64,000 nucleotides of DNA from Sipunculus nudus (GCA_026874595.1 CM049309.1:69666926-69730925), one strand, 5' to 3'; positions 1 to 12,249 are shown, counted from the first letter of the stretch. Notes: generated from the letters alone by a model not told the origin. Numbers and translations: made by a program.

Positions 1-797
1 TACAAAGCAGATTATTTAATACTAAGGGTGTCAAAATCTCGCAGCGAATGCCAAAAGAAGAAGGCCCTGCCAATAGCCTTGACATGAGAGATTCCCCATC
101 AAAATGCATTTTGGTCATGCGTTGCTAAAAAAGATCTAACATTGTTTAATAAAGAAATAAAACTGAAATTTCTTTCTATAAGTCTTATATAATCTTTGTT
201 GATATTTCTTATTTAAATTTTAATTGCAAAAGAATTATAATGGTAGTTGATTTAAAAAAACAATATCTGCTGATGGGCTGCAATGATAGCCATGTTGAAT
301 CTCACCAAAGGGTCACAAAGCATAAAACTCGGGATAGTAAGCAAATAATTTCTCTTTGTGGGACAAAATTTTACATTTAAATGCTAATGTAAGATTAGTA
401 TAAGTTTTTACTGAAAGTGGGCTTATTAACACATTGTAAGCTATAAACACGGGCATCACGCCAGGCAGCTGTTAAAGAAAATAGTCCACAAAGAAAGAAG
501 TATGAGATGATGATAAATGATATACAGGTCTAATTGGTAAAACGTTTTAAAGGAATTATCAATGCCTAGAAGGATATTTGTTGGTAAAAATTGCAAAGTA
601 TCATTCAGAGGGAAACTGACTGTCGCGGGAGTCATATATTTTTATAGAAGCTGTAAACCATGTTACCAGATTACCATGTGACACTTGGGCATTAAAAACA
701 TCTAACATGGGGGTTTTTTTGTGATGGAGCTATAAGTTAAGAATGCAGAAAAGATTTATTTCTTAAACACTACTTTTAATACAGGGAGAAAGGAACC
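1..797. other. AT-rich FARSA intron, nothing recognised
   Basis: AT-rich intronic sequence downstream of the exon at 1305. I looked on the minus strand for the next FARSA exon (the GNSG and GLSLER segments) and did not find it. No repeat or RNA gene was recognised. Confidence 0.6.
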
Positions 798-800
798 TTA

Positions 801-1198
801 AGCTGTGTTTCCATGTATCCGCAAAAAACGTATCTGCAAAAGACGTACGTATGTTCCATAGTGCGCTGTCAGAAAAAAACTGTTTCCATAAGTACGTACG
901 TTTTTCTTGCCAATACCCTTTTGTGTGCCTCTTTTGAAACTTTAAGGATGACAGGCAGGTAGAAAGTCAATATGTCTCATCACACCTGGCGCCGGGGCAC
1001 TGTTGGGAAATGTAGGCATTTCTGCCATCCGCAAAACGGATGAATCGCTCACCGATCCATTTCGATGCTGTCCCCTTTTGCAGATATGCATGCTGAGCAC
1101 GTTTAAACGTACACATGGAAACAGTGCATCTTAAAAAGAGGGATCCGATTTTTTGCGTACGAGACGTACAACATTTACAGATGAATGGAAACACAGCT
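801..1198. mobile_element. Harbinger-type MITE, 398 bp
   Basis: Perfect 14-bp terminal inverted repeats, AGCTGTGTTTCCAT at 801-814 and its complement at 1185-1198, are flanked by a TTA target duplication at 798-800 and 1199-1201. A 3-bp TWA duplication is the mark of PIF/Harbinger elements. A second, inner inverted repeat (ACTGTTTCCAT, 879-889 and 1115-1125) lies inside, together with several ACGTACGT-like segments. There is no coding capacity, so it is a non-autonomous element. It sits 106 bp past the FARSA donor at 1304 and supplies most of the chance reading frame that extends from that exon. Confidence 0.85.
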
Positions 1199-1304
1199 TT
1201 AGGGAACGTGAAGCAACAATATTTTTTCTTGTATAATAAAAAGAGTAGGTGAACACTATGATTTGTATATGTTTGTAATTGCCCTTGTCTATGGAGGAGC
1301 TTAC

Positions 1305-1382
1305 CTTCATGGTAGCTGAAGATTTCCATGCTTGGCTCTGTGTAGGGGTTGTATGCAGGCTTGAAACGCAGCTTCTTAATAC
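1305..1382 (-). CDS. FARSA: FARSA internal exon (phenylalanine-site strand)
   Basis: This is the next FARSA exon, 78 nt long, with phase-1 introns on both sides. Joined to the exon at 38844 it continues KLG with [20 protein letters not shown] and then FSYHEG. That is the conserved segment just before class II motif 3 and contributes to the amino-acid pocket in this family (known from the family, not visible in sequence). The acceptor is CTTCAG at 1388-1383 and the donor is GAAG followed by GTAAGC at 1304. The reading frame stays open by chance beyond both splice sites, but residues past FSYHEG do not match FARSA, so the splice donor sets the end. The next exon, expected to carry the GNSG and motif 3 GLSLER segments, is not in bases 1-1304 and must lie outside the window. 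Confidence 0.95.
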
Positions 1383-1589
1383 CTGAAGAAAGCACAGAGA
1401 ATACAATCATCAGATATTAAAATATAACAAGGTCTTCATTAAACCATCAGCTCATGCTCTACCTAATGAGTTTCTTTTAAGTTTCATAAAAGTTGAACAG
1501 GTTTTAACCTTATTCCTTCCCTCTGTCACTCAACATATGCATATATACTTATCCACGAACAAGATATCAGTGATGTAGGACTGGAGTCA

Positions 1590-1740
1590 ACACTTAGACT
1601 TGAGTCTGGACTCCAGTCCACTATTTAAGGACTCAGACTTTGACATAGGGGACTCAAACTTGTACATGGATTTGGAAGTACAGACTGGAGAAATCAGGTC
1701 AAGTCCTTCTTGAGTCAAATAGAACACTAAGGACCCAGGG
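1590..1740. repeat. GACT-rich degenerate simple repeat
   Basis: Degenerate repetition of GACTTGGACTC-like words on both strands, for example GACTTGAGTCTGGACTC. Similar words recur at 4461-4646 and about 13350-13440. No coding function is supported. Confidence 0.5.
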
Positions 1741-2840
1741 GTCTCGATAGTCAGCTGAATTTGTCAATATGGACATTGGATATTTTTTAGAAAATGACCT
1801 TCACCAATGACCTTGTGATAAAAAAATCTGAGAATTTATTATCCTTGAACTTGCAGCATTTAGATTTTTGTAACAATCTTTTAAAGAAATGTGGGTCAAG
1901 ATACCTTGACCTCTGACTAGGTAACCTCAAAGTCTACCGATTTCTTCCACTTTGGGCAAGTAAGCCATGTGTGAAAGATTGAAAATTGGGATGAAAAGTT
2001 TGATTTACAGAGCATCCACAATCATTTTAAAGATGTGGCTCCTGTGACCTTCATCTTTGACCTCTGTACCCTAAAAAAATCAAAATGTTTCTTACTTAAG
2101 TGGATTTTCGTTAATAAATCAAGTCTGAAGCCAATCTGTCAAGCCAAAGCAGAATTATCATCCATAAACTAATTTATGAATGAATGGGCCCCATGACCTT
2201 GACCTTTGACCCTGTGACCCTAAATCACAAAGAATCTTCCCCTAATGGCATGTGAGTAAAGTGTTGAAGATGGAAGGTTTGTGATGAAGAGTTTGGCTTG
2301 AAATGCATACACATTACTTTTAAAGAAATGGATTCTGTGACCTTGATCTTTGTAACCCAAAGTCGACAGGGTTCCTACTTTAGTGGTGAGCCATATATAA
2401 GTTAAGTTTGAAACCAAAATGTCAAACTAAACTGGAGTTATTACCTGAAAAATAATTTGTGAACAGATGGCCCCAGTGACCTTGACCTTTGACCTTGTGA
2501 CCCCAAATTCATTTATGCTCTCCCCATACTGGCATGTCTAATAAATGTGCAAGACTGAAAGTTTGGGATAAAAAGCTTGGCTTAAATTGAGGCCATAATC
2601 TTTTAAATAACTGAGTCTTGTAAACTTGACCTTTGACCTCATGACCAAAAAATCAAACAGGTTACTTTTTTTAGTGATGGGCCATAGGTAAGTCATGTTT
2701 GAAATCCATATGTAAATCCAACCTGAAGTCATCATCTGAAAACAAATTTGTTTGGATGGACAGACAGACAGACGCACAGACAGACAGGGTGATTACTTTA
2801 GGGCATCCACTTGTGATCAATAAACACACTAGGTTTTGGG
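1731..2840 (+). repeat. Tandem-unit repeat F8 with TGACCTTTGACCT motifs
   Basis: About four degenerate units of 270-330 bp, each containing GTGACCTTGACCTTTGACC or a variant. The left end carries a hairpin word, GACCCAGGGGTC, followed by TCAGCTGA, as at the 5' end of F3. The right end has ACAGACAGACAG followed by GGGTGATTACTTTAGGGC. This is the same plan as the other families: 5' hairpin, tandem core, ACAG microsatellite, 3' tail. A second stretch of the family is at 30061-30680. Confidence 0.75.
2483..2495 (-). promoter_or_regulatory. Perfect DR1 nuclear-receptor-like site in F8
   Basis: TGACCTTTGACCT is the exact complement of AGGTCAAAGGTCA, the DR1 site bound by RXR/HNF4-type receptors. 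Identical copies lie at 2627-2639 and 30291-30303, and a one-base variant at 2200-2212. The sites are part of a repeat unit, and no function is shown by the sequence. Confidence 0.4.
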
Positions 2841-2924
2841 GACAATAGATGGAATCACAGCTGAGAAACTGACATGATTGTTGTCATTTTATAGTAAAAA
2901 AATAGAAAAATATTCGCAAATATA

Positions 2925-2975
2925 TAAAACAAGGGACCCATGGGTCATGGCGCTCAGCTTAAGTTTGAAATTTTT
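2925..2975 (+). repeat. Isolated F3-type 5' end
   Basis: AACAAGGGACCCATGGGTCA followed by GCTCAGCTTAAG matches the 5' end of F3 at 23703 (hairpin, then an AGCTCAGCTGA arm). Similar orphan ends are at 10493-10513 and 14396-14430. Confidence 0.5.
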
Positions 2976-2989
2976 GCAAGTGCAAAATA

Positions 2990-3941
2990 TGCAAAATATT
3001 CTATTGTAATGTTTTTCATTTGTATAAGCATATGAGAAGCTAAGAGGAAAGGGGCCCTCATACTTGGTTATAGTAAAGTTCTAAATATATGATTGCAAAC
3101 TAATACTCTGACAAGACTGTCATGAAGAAAAACAGTAAAAGTTTTGAGATACTCTGATGCATATGAAAAATTTACAAATGGACAGGCAAGTTGAGAGAAT
3201 GGACTTATACCTTTATTTCACTTTCAATGGAATAAGGCATTTAATTTAATACATAAGCCTATTTTTTTAGTATATCCACTTTTCTATTAATAGTTATTTC
3301 TGATTCATTTTTTTCAATTTACATGTTTTATAAATTTGTAATAATAAACTGAAAATATAGGTTAAGTTTTTGGATTCTAAGTGGCAATCGTTATATATCC
3401 AGAGTGTAGCTCATATTGGGTCATATTATGCATACACATATATTTTATTATTTTTAAATCACAAATGTTTAAACAGAATTTAAAAGAAAATAATGCCACA
3501 ACATGGCATCTACAAGATTATTACTTGAAACACGATTAATAAGTTTTGCACATTGGAGTTTTCAGGACATGCTTAATTTTATTCACCGAAATAAAATAAA
3601 AGATTCAGTAAATTTGATAAAATAAAAACATCTTTTCAAATAAAGTATACACACTGTTAGAGGGACAAACAACATCATTGTGCTAATTACAATCTCAGCT
3701 ATATTTTATACTGGAATTAATAGTCCGTTTCACACCAAGTTTTTACTCTTCTGATGTAAAGAATTACTTATCTGATGAACATCCACACTTTCATAGCAAT
3801 ACACCACATTGTGGACACAACTGAATGTGCACTTTAACCATTATAACCCTGGGGGTAAAATACAAAATCTAAAATGTAGCATAGCCAAGAATAAAATAAA
3901 ATACAGAAAATTATGACATTCATCTAGTTAATGCACCATCA
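2990..3941. other. AT-rich intron, nothing recognised
   Basis: AT-rich sequence with no repeat, exon or RNA gene that I can support. It ends in a 13-base G run at 3942-3954. Confidence 0.5.
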
Positions 3942-4121
3942 GGGGGGGGGGGGGTTCAGGGCAGAAGGGAAGCCTGCTAGTAATGGCCAAGCTGAGCCAA
4001 GGCAAGCTGCCTGGGGTAGGTTACATAATGCAAGTGAAGGCTGTACTACTAGGTGGGCTAGATGTAAACAACACTTGACATGATGTATGAAAACTTGAAT
4101 AAAAGCTACTCTTTTCAATCA

Positions 4122-4276
4122 GGTTACCAAGGAGATTTTTTATGGACCTCCCTAGATTTTTTTTTACAGGCTACTAGCGTCAGCAGTTACGATTTGTGCC
4201 CTGCTAAATGGACGGCCTGACAACGAAGCACCATACCTATACCTCAGTTGACTTACAGTCAGCTGAGCTAAAAATC
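4122..4276 (+). repeat. F3 3' fragment
   Basis: It matches the last part of F3: the word GTTACGATTTGTGCCCTG, a degenerate GGACGG stretch, then AGTCAGCTGAGCTAAAAA. The 5' part is missing. A more decayed internal F3 piece lies at about 7281-7440. Confidence 0.65.
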
Positions 4277-4639
4277 TATGTCAAATATTATACACTTTTG
4301 TAAATGTATGAAATTCTAACTGAATAATATTAACAAATAACTCAGTATATATCAAGTTTTGTTAAGCATCGAACTGATGCATGTAATTTACCATTTTAGT
4401 TAAGCTTGTGTGAACTAACTTTTTCTGAAATTTCCATTTTAAATTGCTTTTTAAGGATATTTGTATTGGATTCTGACTTGGACTCGGGATCCTAATGATT
4501 CAGACTGGAAGAAGGTGGACTGGGACTTGAACCTCAAGGACACCATCTTGGACTTAAGTGGCCTGTTCTCAGACTTGCACTTGGACTCGGATGATGTGGA
4601 TTTGACTACATCACTGTATGATATTCACTATGTAGCTGA

Positions 4640-5064
4640 AATTTGAGGAGGATGGATGGACATTTTGGGAGAAGGACTATTTGGACTAAGACATTCAACA
4701 CTAGCACATTTCAGACAAGTCTTTTTGCATGGGAGGACATTTTGGCCAGGTCAATATTATACAGTTCCATAAACAGAAATTAATAGTAGGAATAAATAAT
4801 AGATCACACATCTTAAAATAACATTTTAAATGTACCTCTTCAACCAGACAATGCATCAATATATGGCCAATTAAGCTCAATTTTTTAAAGAATTTATTCT
4901 TTTTAAGTTGATTTACCCCTATTATTAATCCCTGTTTTTGGTACCCTATGCTATTGACCTAGTCAAAATGACCTCCACTCCATGCAAAAAGGTCTGTCCA
5001 AAAATGTCTTGGTTCCAAATGTCCTAGTCCAGAATGTTCTAGTCTGAAATTTCCTTGTCTGAAA
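4640..5064. repeat. Long imperfect inverted repeat (foldback)
   Basis: The arm at about 4640-4762 and the complement of 4957-5064 align: both have TTTTTGCATGG, then GAGG, then CATTTTG and AGGTCA. Each arm consists of degenerate GGACATTTTGG-like words. They are separated by about 195 bp of AT-rich sequence. It could be a foldback element or two opposed copies of a short repeat; no target duplication is evident. Confidence 0.5.
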
Positions 5065-5245
5065 TATTCTCTGTGAAGCCAACACCCACTTACTCATGAA
5101 GACACTATACATTATGCAAAAAAACGAGGCATGTAACCTGGACTGATTGGGCCTAATGCAGTCATGCTGAACACTGCACTGCAACTGTCATACAATAATA
5201 CTGATGTAACTGCACAGAGCTGGTAATCTGATGATTATGTTCTGA

Positions 5246-5515
5246 GTGAGGAATTAAAACAAGAAATGATCTGACTGAACAACCAATGCATAAATCTCAC
5301 CTCCATGGTGACTGTCAACATTTCATGTTGCATGCATGACAAAGCTATCATTCACAGATACCACTGGAAGCAGAAACTCAACAAACAGATGGGGAATTTA
5401 TCAACATGATGAGTTTAACTGGATTTTTTTTTCACATATGCCAGGTGTTGTTTAGTGAACAGTTAGTGAACATATTTAATGGCTGGTCTGGTTTATCTGA
5501 ATTGGCATTTGAAGT
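5246..5515 (+). repeat. Diverged duplicate block, copy A
   Basis: Colinear with 60963-61240. Shared words in order are GAGGA-TTAA, AATGCATAA, a CAAYRTTTCATG segment, CAAAGCT-TCA, TTTCACA, ACAGTTA and TAATGGCTGGTCTG. No terminal repeat or target duplication was seen. Confidence 0.55.
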
Positions 5516-5569
5516 GTGAGACATCATAAAAATAAATTAGGATTAGAGATTTTTCATTAAGATTTTCAC

Positions 5570-6520
5570 CTTACTTCATGATACTCCTCGTTTAGCCAAA
5601 CTGATGTGGTCGGTTGACAGTATAACCATCAGAGTTGCAAAAGTGCCTGCTACCACCCGGCCCGGTATTAATGTTAAGAGTTAAAACCATCTGTGTTATT
5701 CTTCAAATGACAGCTTAATTTCCAAAACTGCTGGAAACTGCTGATCCTAGATTCATCACTAATGCTGCACAACTGGGATTTCTCATTTTGTGAATGTCCT
5801 TAAACCAAGCCACATGCCTGGTGGTAACAGGGGGGTCTTTTTTACATTATCTAAGTCATAAAACTTTGATAGGATAAAACCAAACAATTAACTGTCCCTT
5901 TAGTCCTGTGGGAAAATCAAGGAAAGTGGGTTCTGCTAATCAGAATTAAGCTGGCCTGATAGCATGCTAAATCCCTCCATCCAGTGACTGGATAATTTCC
6001 TCAGCGACGAATGCATGAGGTTTAAAGGGCCCAGCCATTTATAAAACTGATGCCTCGTCATACAAGGAGGGACTGTGCAAGTGACAAGGCCGACAAACAC
6101 TGCCCCTACGCATCATCAAACCCAGAACCGGGGGCAGATTTCCTGGTACAATGAGAATGTGTAAAACATGAATGCAGCCTACTGTAAGCAAAAGCTGGAT
6201 GGGCCGCCCCCTGTGACATCAATTGTCCTAGTCGGGCTAGAGATAATAATCTGCTTATTAAATGAGATCAATAAAATTTACCCAATGAATGATTTCTATG
6301 ATAAATATTTTAAGGCAGCTTCAGAAAAGCCTCAATAAAAATGACAAAAGTGGGCCACCCTGTGGGATGTCATCATCTGCAATTCATCTAATTGATAGAC
6401 TCATCTGAAAGGCCACAGTCCTCTTTTTCAAATACCAGAAAAATCATCCTGACTAAATACTGATTATGCCTAGACAGGGTGGGATAATATTACCTGTTGT
6501 GATAATAAACATTAAGTAAG
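5570..6520. other. Candidate conserved non-coding block
   Basis: About 950 bp of balanced composition without open frames or repeat words. It is dense in homeobox-type and other binding-site-like words (AATTAAGCTGG, GATAATAATC, TAATTGATAG). It differs clearly from the AT-rich and repetitive surroundings. Conservation is inferred from texture only. Confidence 0.3.
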
Positions 6521-6701
6521 ACCAGGACAAGCATGAAATGAAAACTACAGCGGCCACTGCACAGACTAATTAATCAGGATGTCTTAAAGTTAAAGAGAAC
6601 CACACAGCACAGCTATAGTTGATATAAGAGAGATACATAAGATAGATAGTCCCAAGAGAGAGATATAAGATATATAGTCCTGAGCTTTATTATTGCATGA
6701 C

Positions 6702-6993
6702 TCTGCTAGGAGGGTATGCGTTCATCCCTTTTCATATGTTTTGTATGTTTGTTCAATACATTACTCACATAATCATGAATGGAATCTCATGAAATTTTCG
6801 GGGCATTTCGAAAATGGGCCAATGAAAAGTCTACTAGACTGCGATGTAGATCAGGCACATGATCGAGATTCAGGAACCTTGGAATATGGACCGAATAAGT
6901 GAATGCAAACACAGTTTGGGCAGCATCCCAAATAGGGATCCCCCCCCCCCCCATATGGCGAAGGCTTGCATTCCTTAGAATGCATATTTCTAG
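6702..6993 (+). mobile_element. Helitron-like non-autonomous element
   Basis: A dispersed element that ends in the hairpin TGCATTC-CTTA-GAATGCA followed by TATTTCTAG. A hairpin just before a CTRR-type end is typical of Helitrons. It begins CTCTGCTAGGAGGGTATG. A C-run at 6940-6952 lies inside. Homologous copies are at 52527-52807 (plus strand), 16301-16369 (minus, partial) and 43876-43930 (termini only). No target duplication is visible, as expected for rolling-circle insertion. Confidence 0.6.
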
Positions 6994-7839
6994 ATTACAC
7001 TGACTAGCCGCTATAAAATTATAAATTCAACAAAACTTCCTCCTACCAGTACATCTCTGTTGGGGACACTCCTTTTTAGGTCTTAGAAGTACATAACCTG
7101 CTTTGAACAGTATGAAAAGAACTGGTCTCAGTGCTAAGTAAAACACTGGACAATGAATAAAACTAACTTCTGCAGTTACATGTTTGCCCTATAAAATGTT
7201 TAAGAATAAGACCTGTCATGGAACTATGTACTGAATGAGGATAAAAGTAATATACAATCAAAATGATATGTTATAACAGAGCCTTCTGGAATCAGGTCAC
7301 CAAGACCTGCCTGTATCTTTAACAAGAACTCTCTATGTCTAAAGAGGTTACAATTTGTGCCTTGCTAGATGAGCTCTAGGCAAAAGGCCCACAACATAAG
7401 TAGTTACAAATATACGTGGCACCACAAATTTCAATGCAATCCATGCATTAGTTAGTAAGAATTTGGAGCTTTTGTATCAATTATTACTCAAAATATATCA
7501 GATGTAGTGAAATATCAACTATGCAAGTGATATCTGTCATGAACTGATTATGCTAATTGTGTTCAATTTTTGCATGCTGACAGGCACATATGTGTAAATG
7601 AGGTACATATATTAAATCTTAAGGTCCTCCTGTGAATTTTTATTTAACAGTTTTTTCATGTTTTCACTGCTTAGCCTGCCGAATACAGGTCACAGTGAAC
7701 TTCTATATTACATATTGTTTACAAAGATCTGTCAGGGTGTTGAGGATAAACTGTTGAGGTCAAACTGTCACAATGTGTGGCCTGCTTACAGACATACAGA
7801 AGGCTAGACAGCCAGAGGACAGAAACTGTATTGGATATA

Positions 7840-8165
7840 CTTAACCCTTTACTGTTCAGATTAGGCTGCGGATTGTCACACTCCTACTGTTCAGATTAAT
7901 TTTGCATTTTTTCAACATTTTGACATGAATCTATATAAGAGACATTAACTCAGTAACCGTTAAATGTATTTTTGTGAAATTTTCAGCATTTACTGTCAGG
8001 TATATGTCCTTTATGTTATTTTATTTATTTTTTACATACCTGGTTTGATATGTATGAAACTAAGGTATATACAGGTAAAACAGGTAAATCTGTACCACCT
8101 GTATTTCCACTCACTGGTATATCACCAAAAAGACCCCTTCATCCTGTTCAGGTAACCCATTCACT
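7840..8165. repeat. Possible old dispersed repeat
   Basis: The word CTGTTCAGATTA occurs twice at the left (about 7850 and 7890), and a related CCTGTTCAGGTAACCCATTC lies at the right. This is suggestive of a decayed repeat. No function or class can be assigned. Confidence 0.25.
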
Positions 8166-8699
8166 GTTTGATAAAAAAAAGGGAAATGTAAGGATTTTTT
8201 TCACTCTAAGGTAATTATTAATTAAAGATAATAAATCAAATTAATTAAAGGGATAATATATGATCTTGGAAATATTAAATGGAAGTTAAATCTGTCAACA
8301 GATTGCACTTGGTTTTGTCACCTGGATTGATTGCCAACATTCACTGATTTACTGATTTCTGATGAATTTGTCTGATTATACTCTCGCAGCCGACATGTCA
8401 CCAGGGCCCACGTAACAAGGCCATGTGAGTGAAAGTCAATCATTTTTATTTTTTCCAACAAGTCTGCATCCATGCCAGTTTGAATCTTGGTCACATGTTA
8501 GAACAACTCTTGATGTTTTGCTCTTTCATTTATGTACAAATATGATGGATGACAACAGATATTTCACCCCCAAAACTTGCTCCAATTATGGGTATGTAAA
8601 CTGAGCTTTAGCGGGCGTGTAGTAGACGCCTTGAATTCTAAGCCTGTGACAAACCACGCGCCCTGGCCGGCGGTATTGGGGTTTAAAGCCTTAATGACT

Positions 8700-8830
8700 G
8701 ATCACTATAGCTCAGCATGAATTAATTAGAGCCAGCTGAGCTAATCATAAAAAGGCTTGAAAGACCATGTAGGCTCCTGCATAATCATGCAAATGTGACT
8801 TAGGATTGTAATTGATACCAGACAATAAAC
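8700..8830. promoter_or_regulatory. Homeobox/octamer-rich candidate enhancer
   Basis: A compact block with AATTAATTAG, CAGCTGAGCTAATCA and a perfect octamer ATGCAAAT (8787-8794), non-repetitive in the window. It is called from motif content only. Confidence 0.25.
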
Positions 8831-8842
8831 CTAAATTTTAAA

Positions 8843-10016
8843 CTAGAATACGGGTAGTCGACAAGCAACTACGTGTATCCGCCTAAATCAGAGTGGAACG
8901 GGTGAAGCGAGGCATGGATTGAGTGGCAAGGGGAAATAGAGTGAAGTGTTGCATATTAGCATGGATGTCTGCAGCCAAATGGTGTATGTAGGTTGCCCCC
9001 CCTACCACAAAATCCAGAAAGCGGCCCAAGTTGTATACATATGCAAAATTTGAGGCAGATAAGTCAAACCACTATATGTTTATGAGTGATTTTAGCCTGT
9101 GGCAGACAAACAGTTGGACGCTGTGCAAAAATGGTTGAAGGTGGCGCCACCAGTTTTGCGTATGATAAAGAGCTATGTGAGAACTATACACATGCAAAAC
9201 TTTGGCCCAATCGGTCAAACGGTTCCCAAGATATGAGCTTGAATGTCTGCTGCATAAACTAGAATGCAGGTGGCGCCACCTATCATAAAATCAAGAGAGC
9301 TGTCCGGGATGTATAAACCTGCAAAATTTTAGGCAGATATGTCAAACCACTGCCGAGATATGAGTGATTTTATCCCATGGCAGACAAACAGACGGGAGCT
9401 GTGCAAAAATGGCTGCAGTGGCGCCACCAGTTTTGCGTATGATAAAGAGCTATGTGAGATCTATACACATGCAAAATTTTGGCCCAATCGGTCAAATGGT
9501 TCCCGAGATATGAGCTTGGATGTCTGCAGCGTAAACGTGAATGTAGGTGGCGCCACCTGTCAAAAAATCAGAAAAAGCTATCCAGGATGTATAAGCATGC
9601 CAAATTTCAGGTGAATTAGTCAAATCACTGCATAGATATGAGTGATTTTAACCCAAGGCAGACGAACAGATGGACACTGTGCAAACATGGTTGCAGGTGG
9701 CGCCACCATTTTTTGTGTATGTTATAAAGCTCTCCAAGGGCTACATTTGTGCAAAAAAAATTTCCTAATCCGTTAAATGGTTCCCGAGTTATGTGGGTTT
9801 ATGTGTGGAAACAGATGCACCAACGGACGCAGAGCGCAGAGGAAAGGTCAGAGGTCAAAACAAAATTGGGGCGCAGCAGTTCACATGTGACCCGAACATA
9901 ATCCCGGGTTTCGTAAAATTCCGCCCAGCGGTTACGGAGGAGTTCTCCGGACACCCACGCGGCGGCGGTGTGCAGCTGAAAACATAGTATCCGCAAAACT
10001 CTGTTTTGGCGGATAC
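8843..10016 (+). mobile_element. F2 tandem-unit element, complete copy
   Basis: The element starts CTAGAATACGGGTAGTCGAC, with a short hairpin (GTAGT...ACTAC) and the arm GTATCCGCC. The core has half-units of about 128 and 150 bp, each with GGTGGCGCCACC (9140, 9269, 9546, 9696; an 11/12 match at 9418) followed by a segment such as CGGTTCCCGAGATATGAGC. The 3' end is a hairpin at 9987-10016 (GTATCCGC, AAAAC, loop, GTTTT, GCGGATAC) followed by AATTACC. The 5' arm matches the 3' hairpin, giving an asymmetric terminal inverted repeat as in Helentron-associated elements. Chance open frames run through the units but stop at each variant, so I do not call it coding. Confidence 0.75.
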
Positions 10017-10019
10017 AAT

Positions 10020-12240
10020 TACCTTTACCTACAGATATACTCCTCTCTCCTTGAGTATTCCCTTTGCTAAGAATAATTTTCAAATTAGACTTCATAGTAG
10101 GCTTCATAAAATGGCATATACAATAATGAATAAAAGAAAAAGTATAATGTAGCAAACTGGTAATTATTCAAACAGTCCTAAAGCTTGGGGTGTCAGATTA
10201 ACTGCATCTGGTACAAAGCTTTACTGTAATTCCATAGATTGATACAGCAATATATCTGTCTCTCAAAAAACTTTATTAACAAGAGTAACAGTGTATTGGA
10301 TACTTTAAATGAATAAGACTGTCATGTTATTAGATATATATTAGACCCACACAGGGATTTAATGGAGACATGTTGATGGTAATTGTGACAAAGATATACA
10401 ATTTATATAACTCTGCTTGCAAAGACATGAAGTCAGGGCCTCGCAGCCAGTTTAATAGTGAATTAAGGAACCTGTTTGTTAATAAAATAAGTGACCCATG
10501 GGTCATGACACTTATAGGATGAAATTTTTCATGACGCAATGAAACCTTTCAACTGAGAAACTTACGTAAAGAAAAACAAGATATGACCACTGGCATCTGT
10601 AAAATGATGCACAGATTATTAAATGAGACTCCTCTTGATGACAGGTATTTGAAAAAGAAGAAACAAGAATGTTTGGACAATGATTATTGTAAAGGAACTA
10701 ATACACCAAACTGGAAGAATTAACACAAGGTGATCATGAAATTAGCTGCCTGACTGATCTGATGCTAAAGAATTATTTTTTTTTATCATAATGCCAACAA
10801 ACAATATAAAATTAAGTGTTTAATGAATGGAAAACAAATTGTCAATAGATAACTTCATGCATAATTGTACATTTGTAGCTTTAGCCACTGTAAAATGTAC
10901 CATGTAGTTATTCAGGGTTGGCTTGAAGGAGTACAGAAGAAGTTAAAACTCAGGCAGGATGAATGATGGAGGGATATGGAAGGTGTCTCAGTGGAAACAG
11001 ACCTTGTGATTATTTCCCTGATCTTGCTCACCTCACCTGGATGTAACACCTGTTGTAATTCATCAAAACAAACAGGTGACATGCATCAGTAAATAAAATG
11101 TTTATCCCATGTACATAACTAATTGTCATAACTAATTTTACCCTGATATTTCATAGATAAACTTTTCAGGATTTTTTTCTTAAGTTTCCAGTTTGGAATC
11201 TTCAATATTATTGAAAAGAAGAGTCATTGCAGTGAACATGATTGAACTGAGATACTGATATGTATTGTATGCACAATTGTACAAGTACTTAAATGTACTA
11301 TGGCCACAGAGTTTCCTCATTTTAAAATCACGAGTTCAGTCATCAAGTTGACATGCTGATACAACACATAACAGAATGACCATTTTCTCTTATGAGGCAA
11401 TATAATTCTGTGACCTATCCCTGATTTGTGGCATTTTTCTCAAAATTCTACTCCTTTTCCCTGGCCCAGAAAGGCAAATCACATCTGATTTTCAAGTGAA
11501 AAATGACAATTAAATAAAATTTCACAATTTAATAATAGAATAATAGATCACCATTTAACTGATAAAAGCACACAGACAGAATGAACCATTACTGAGTGTG
11601 TTAATGCACTTGTCGCTGATTTATTTGTTTAAATAAAAGTTTGCATAGTTTGCTTTATTTAGTCAATCAATTCATCTCTTAGTCATAAAACCCTTTCATG
11701 TACATGAAATCCATTCTATCAGAAAAAAAAATTAATACTCTAGCTGTAATATGTACATAGTTGTGTCTTACAATATATATCAATTAATTAATAAATGTAC
11801 TTTGTATCTTCTGAAAACCACTTGGTATTTAATTATACCCTGCATCTAAGTGTCAAAGAACAAGGGTGTTTGATACAACTCCTATCTTACTTCAGCCTTA
11901 CAGTGCAATGATATCAGTAACATCAATATACAATAACGTCATACATTCTCTGGTGAATGAATCTGCCAAGAAGCAATCAAAATGGTGAAAGTCTTACCTG
12001 GTTTGTATATCTCAGTCACTGAACATATACAGGAAATCTAATTTTCAAGTCAAAGCAGCTGCCTCAATAAATTAAGATGCACTATATCACTTGGTGGTTC
12101 TAATCTTGAAAAAAAATCCAAATTCTTCAATGAATGATACAGTGAAGCCAGGAGTTGTTGAGTCAGTAGTAACTACTGTGATTTAACTCAGGTTTATTCC
12201 TGAACTGTCACAGTGTATCTGTTATGTTTTTAAGGGTTCA
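10020..12240. other. AT-rich intron with one orphan repeat end
   Basis: Mostly unclassified AT-rich sequence. At 10493-10513 there is an F3-type 5' hairpin (GTGACCCATGGGTCATGACA) with no recognisable body. No gene was seen. Confidence 0.5.
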
Positions 12241-12249
12241 CAAGCAGAT

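Noticed and set aside
967-1410. 147-codon minus-strand open frame containing the FARSA exon
   Set aside because: Only 1382-1305 matches FARSA. The rest is intron and MITE read through canonical GT and AG splice sites.
4461-4646. 61-codon acidic open frame
   Set aside because: It is made of GACTTGGACTC-like simple repeat words. The Asp-rich peptide reflects that composition.
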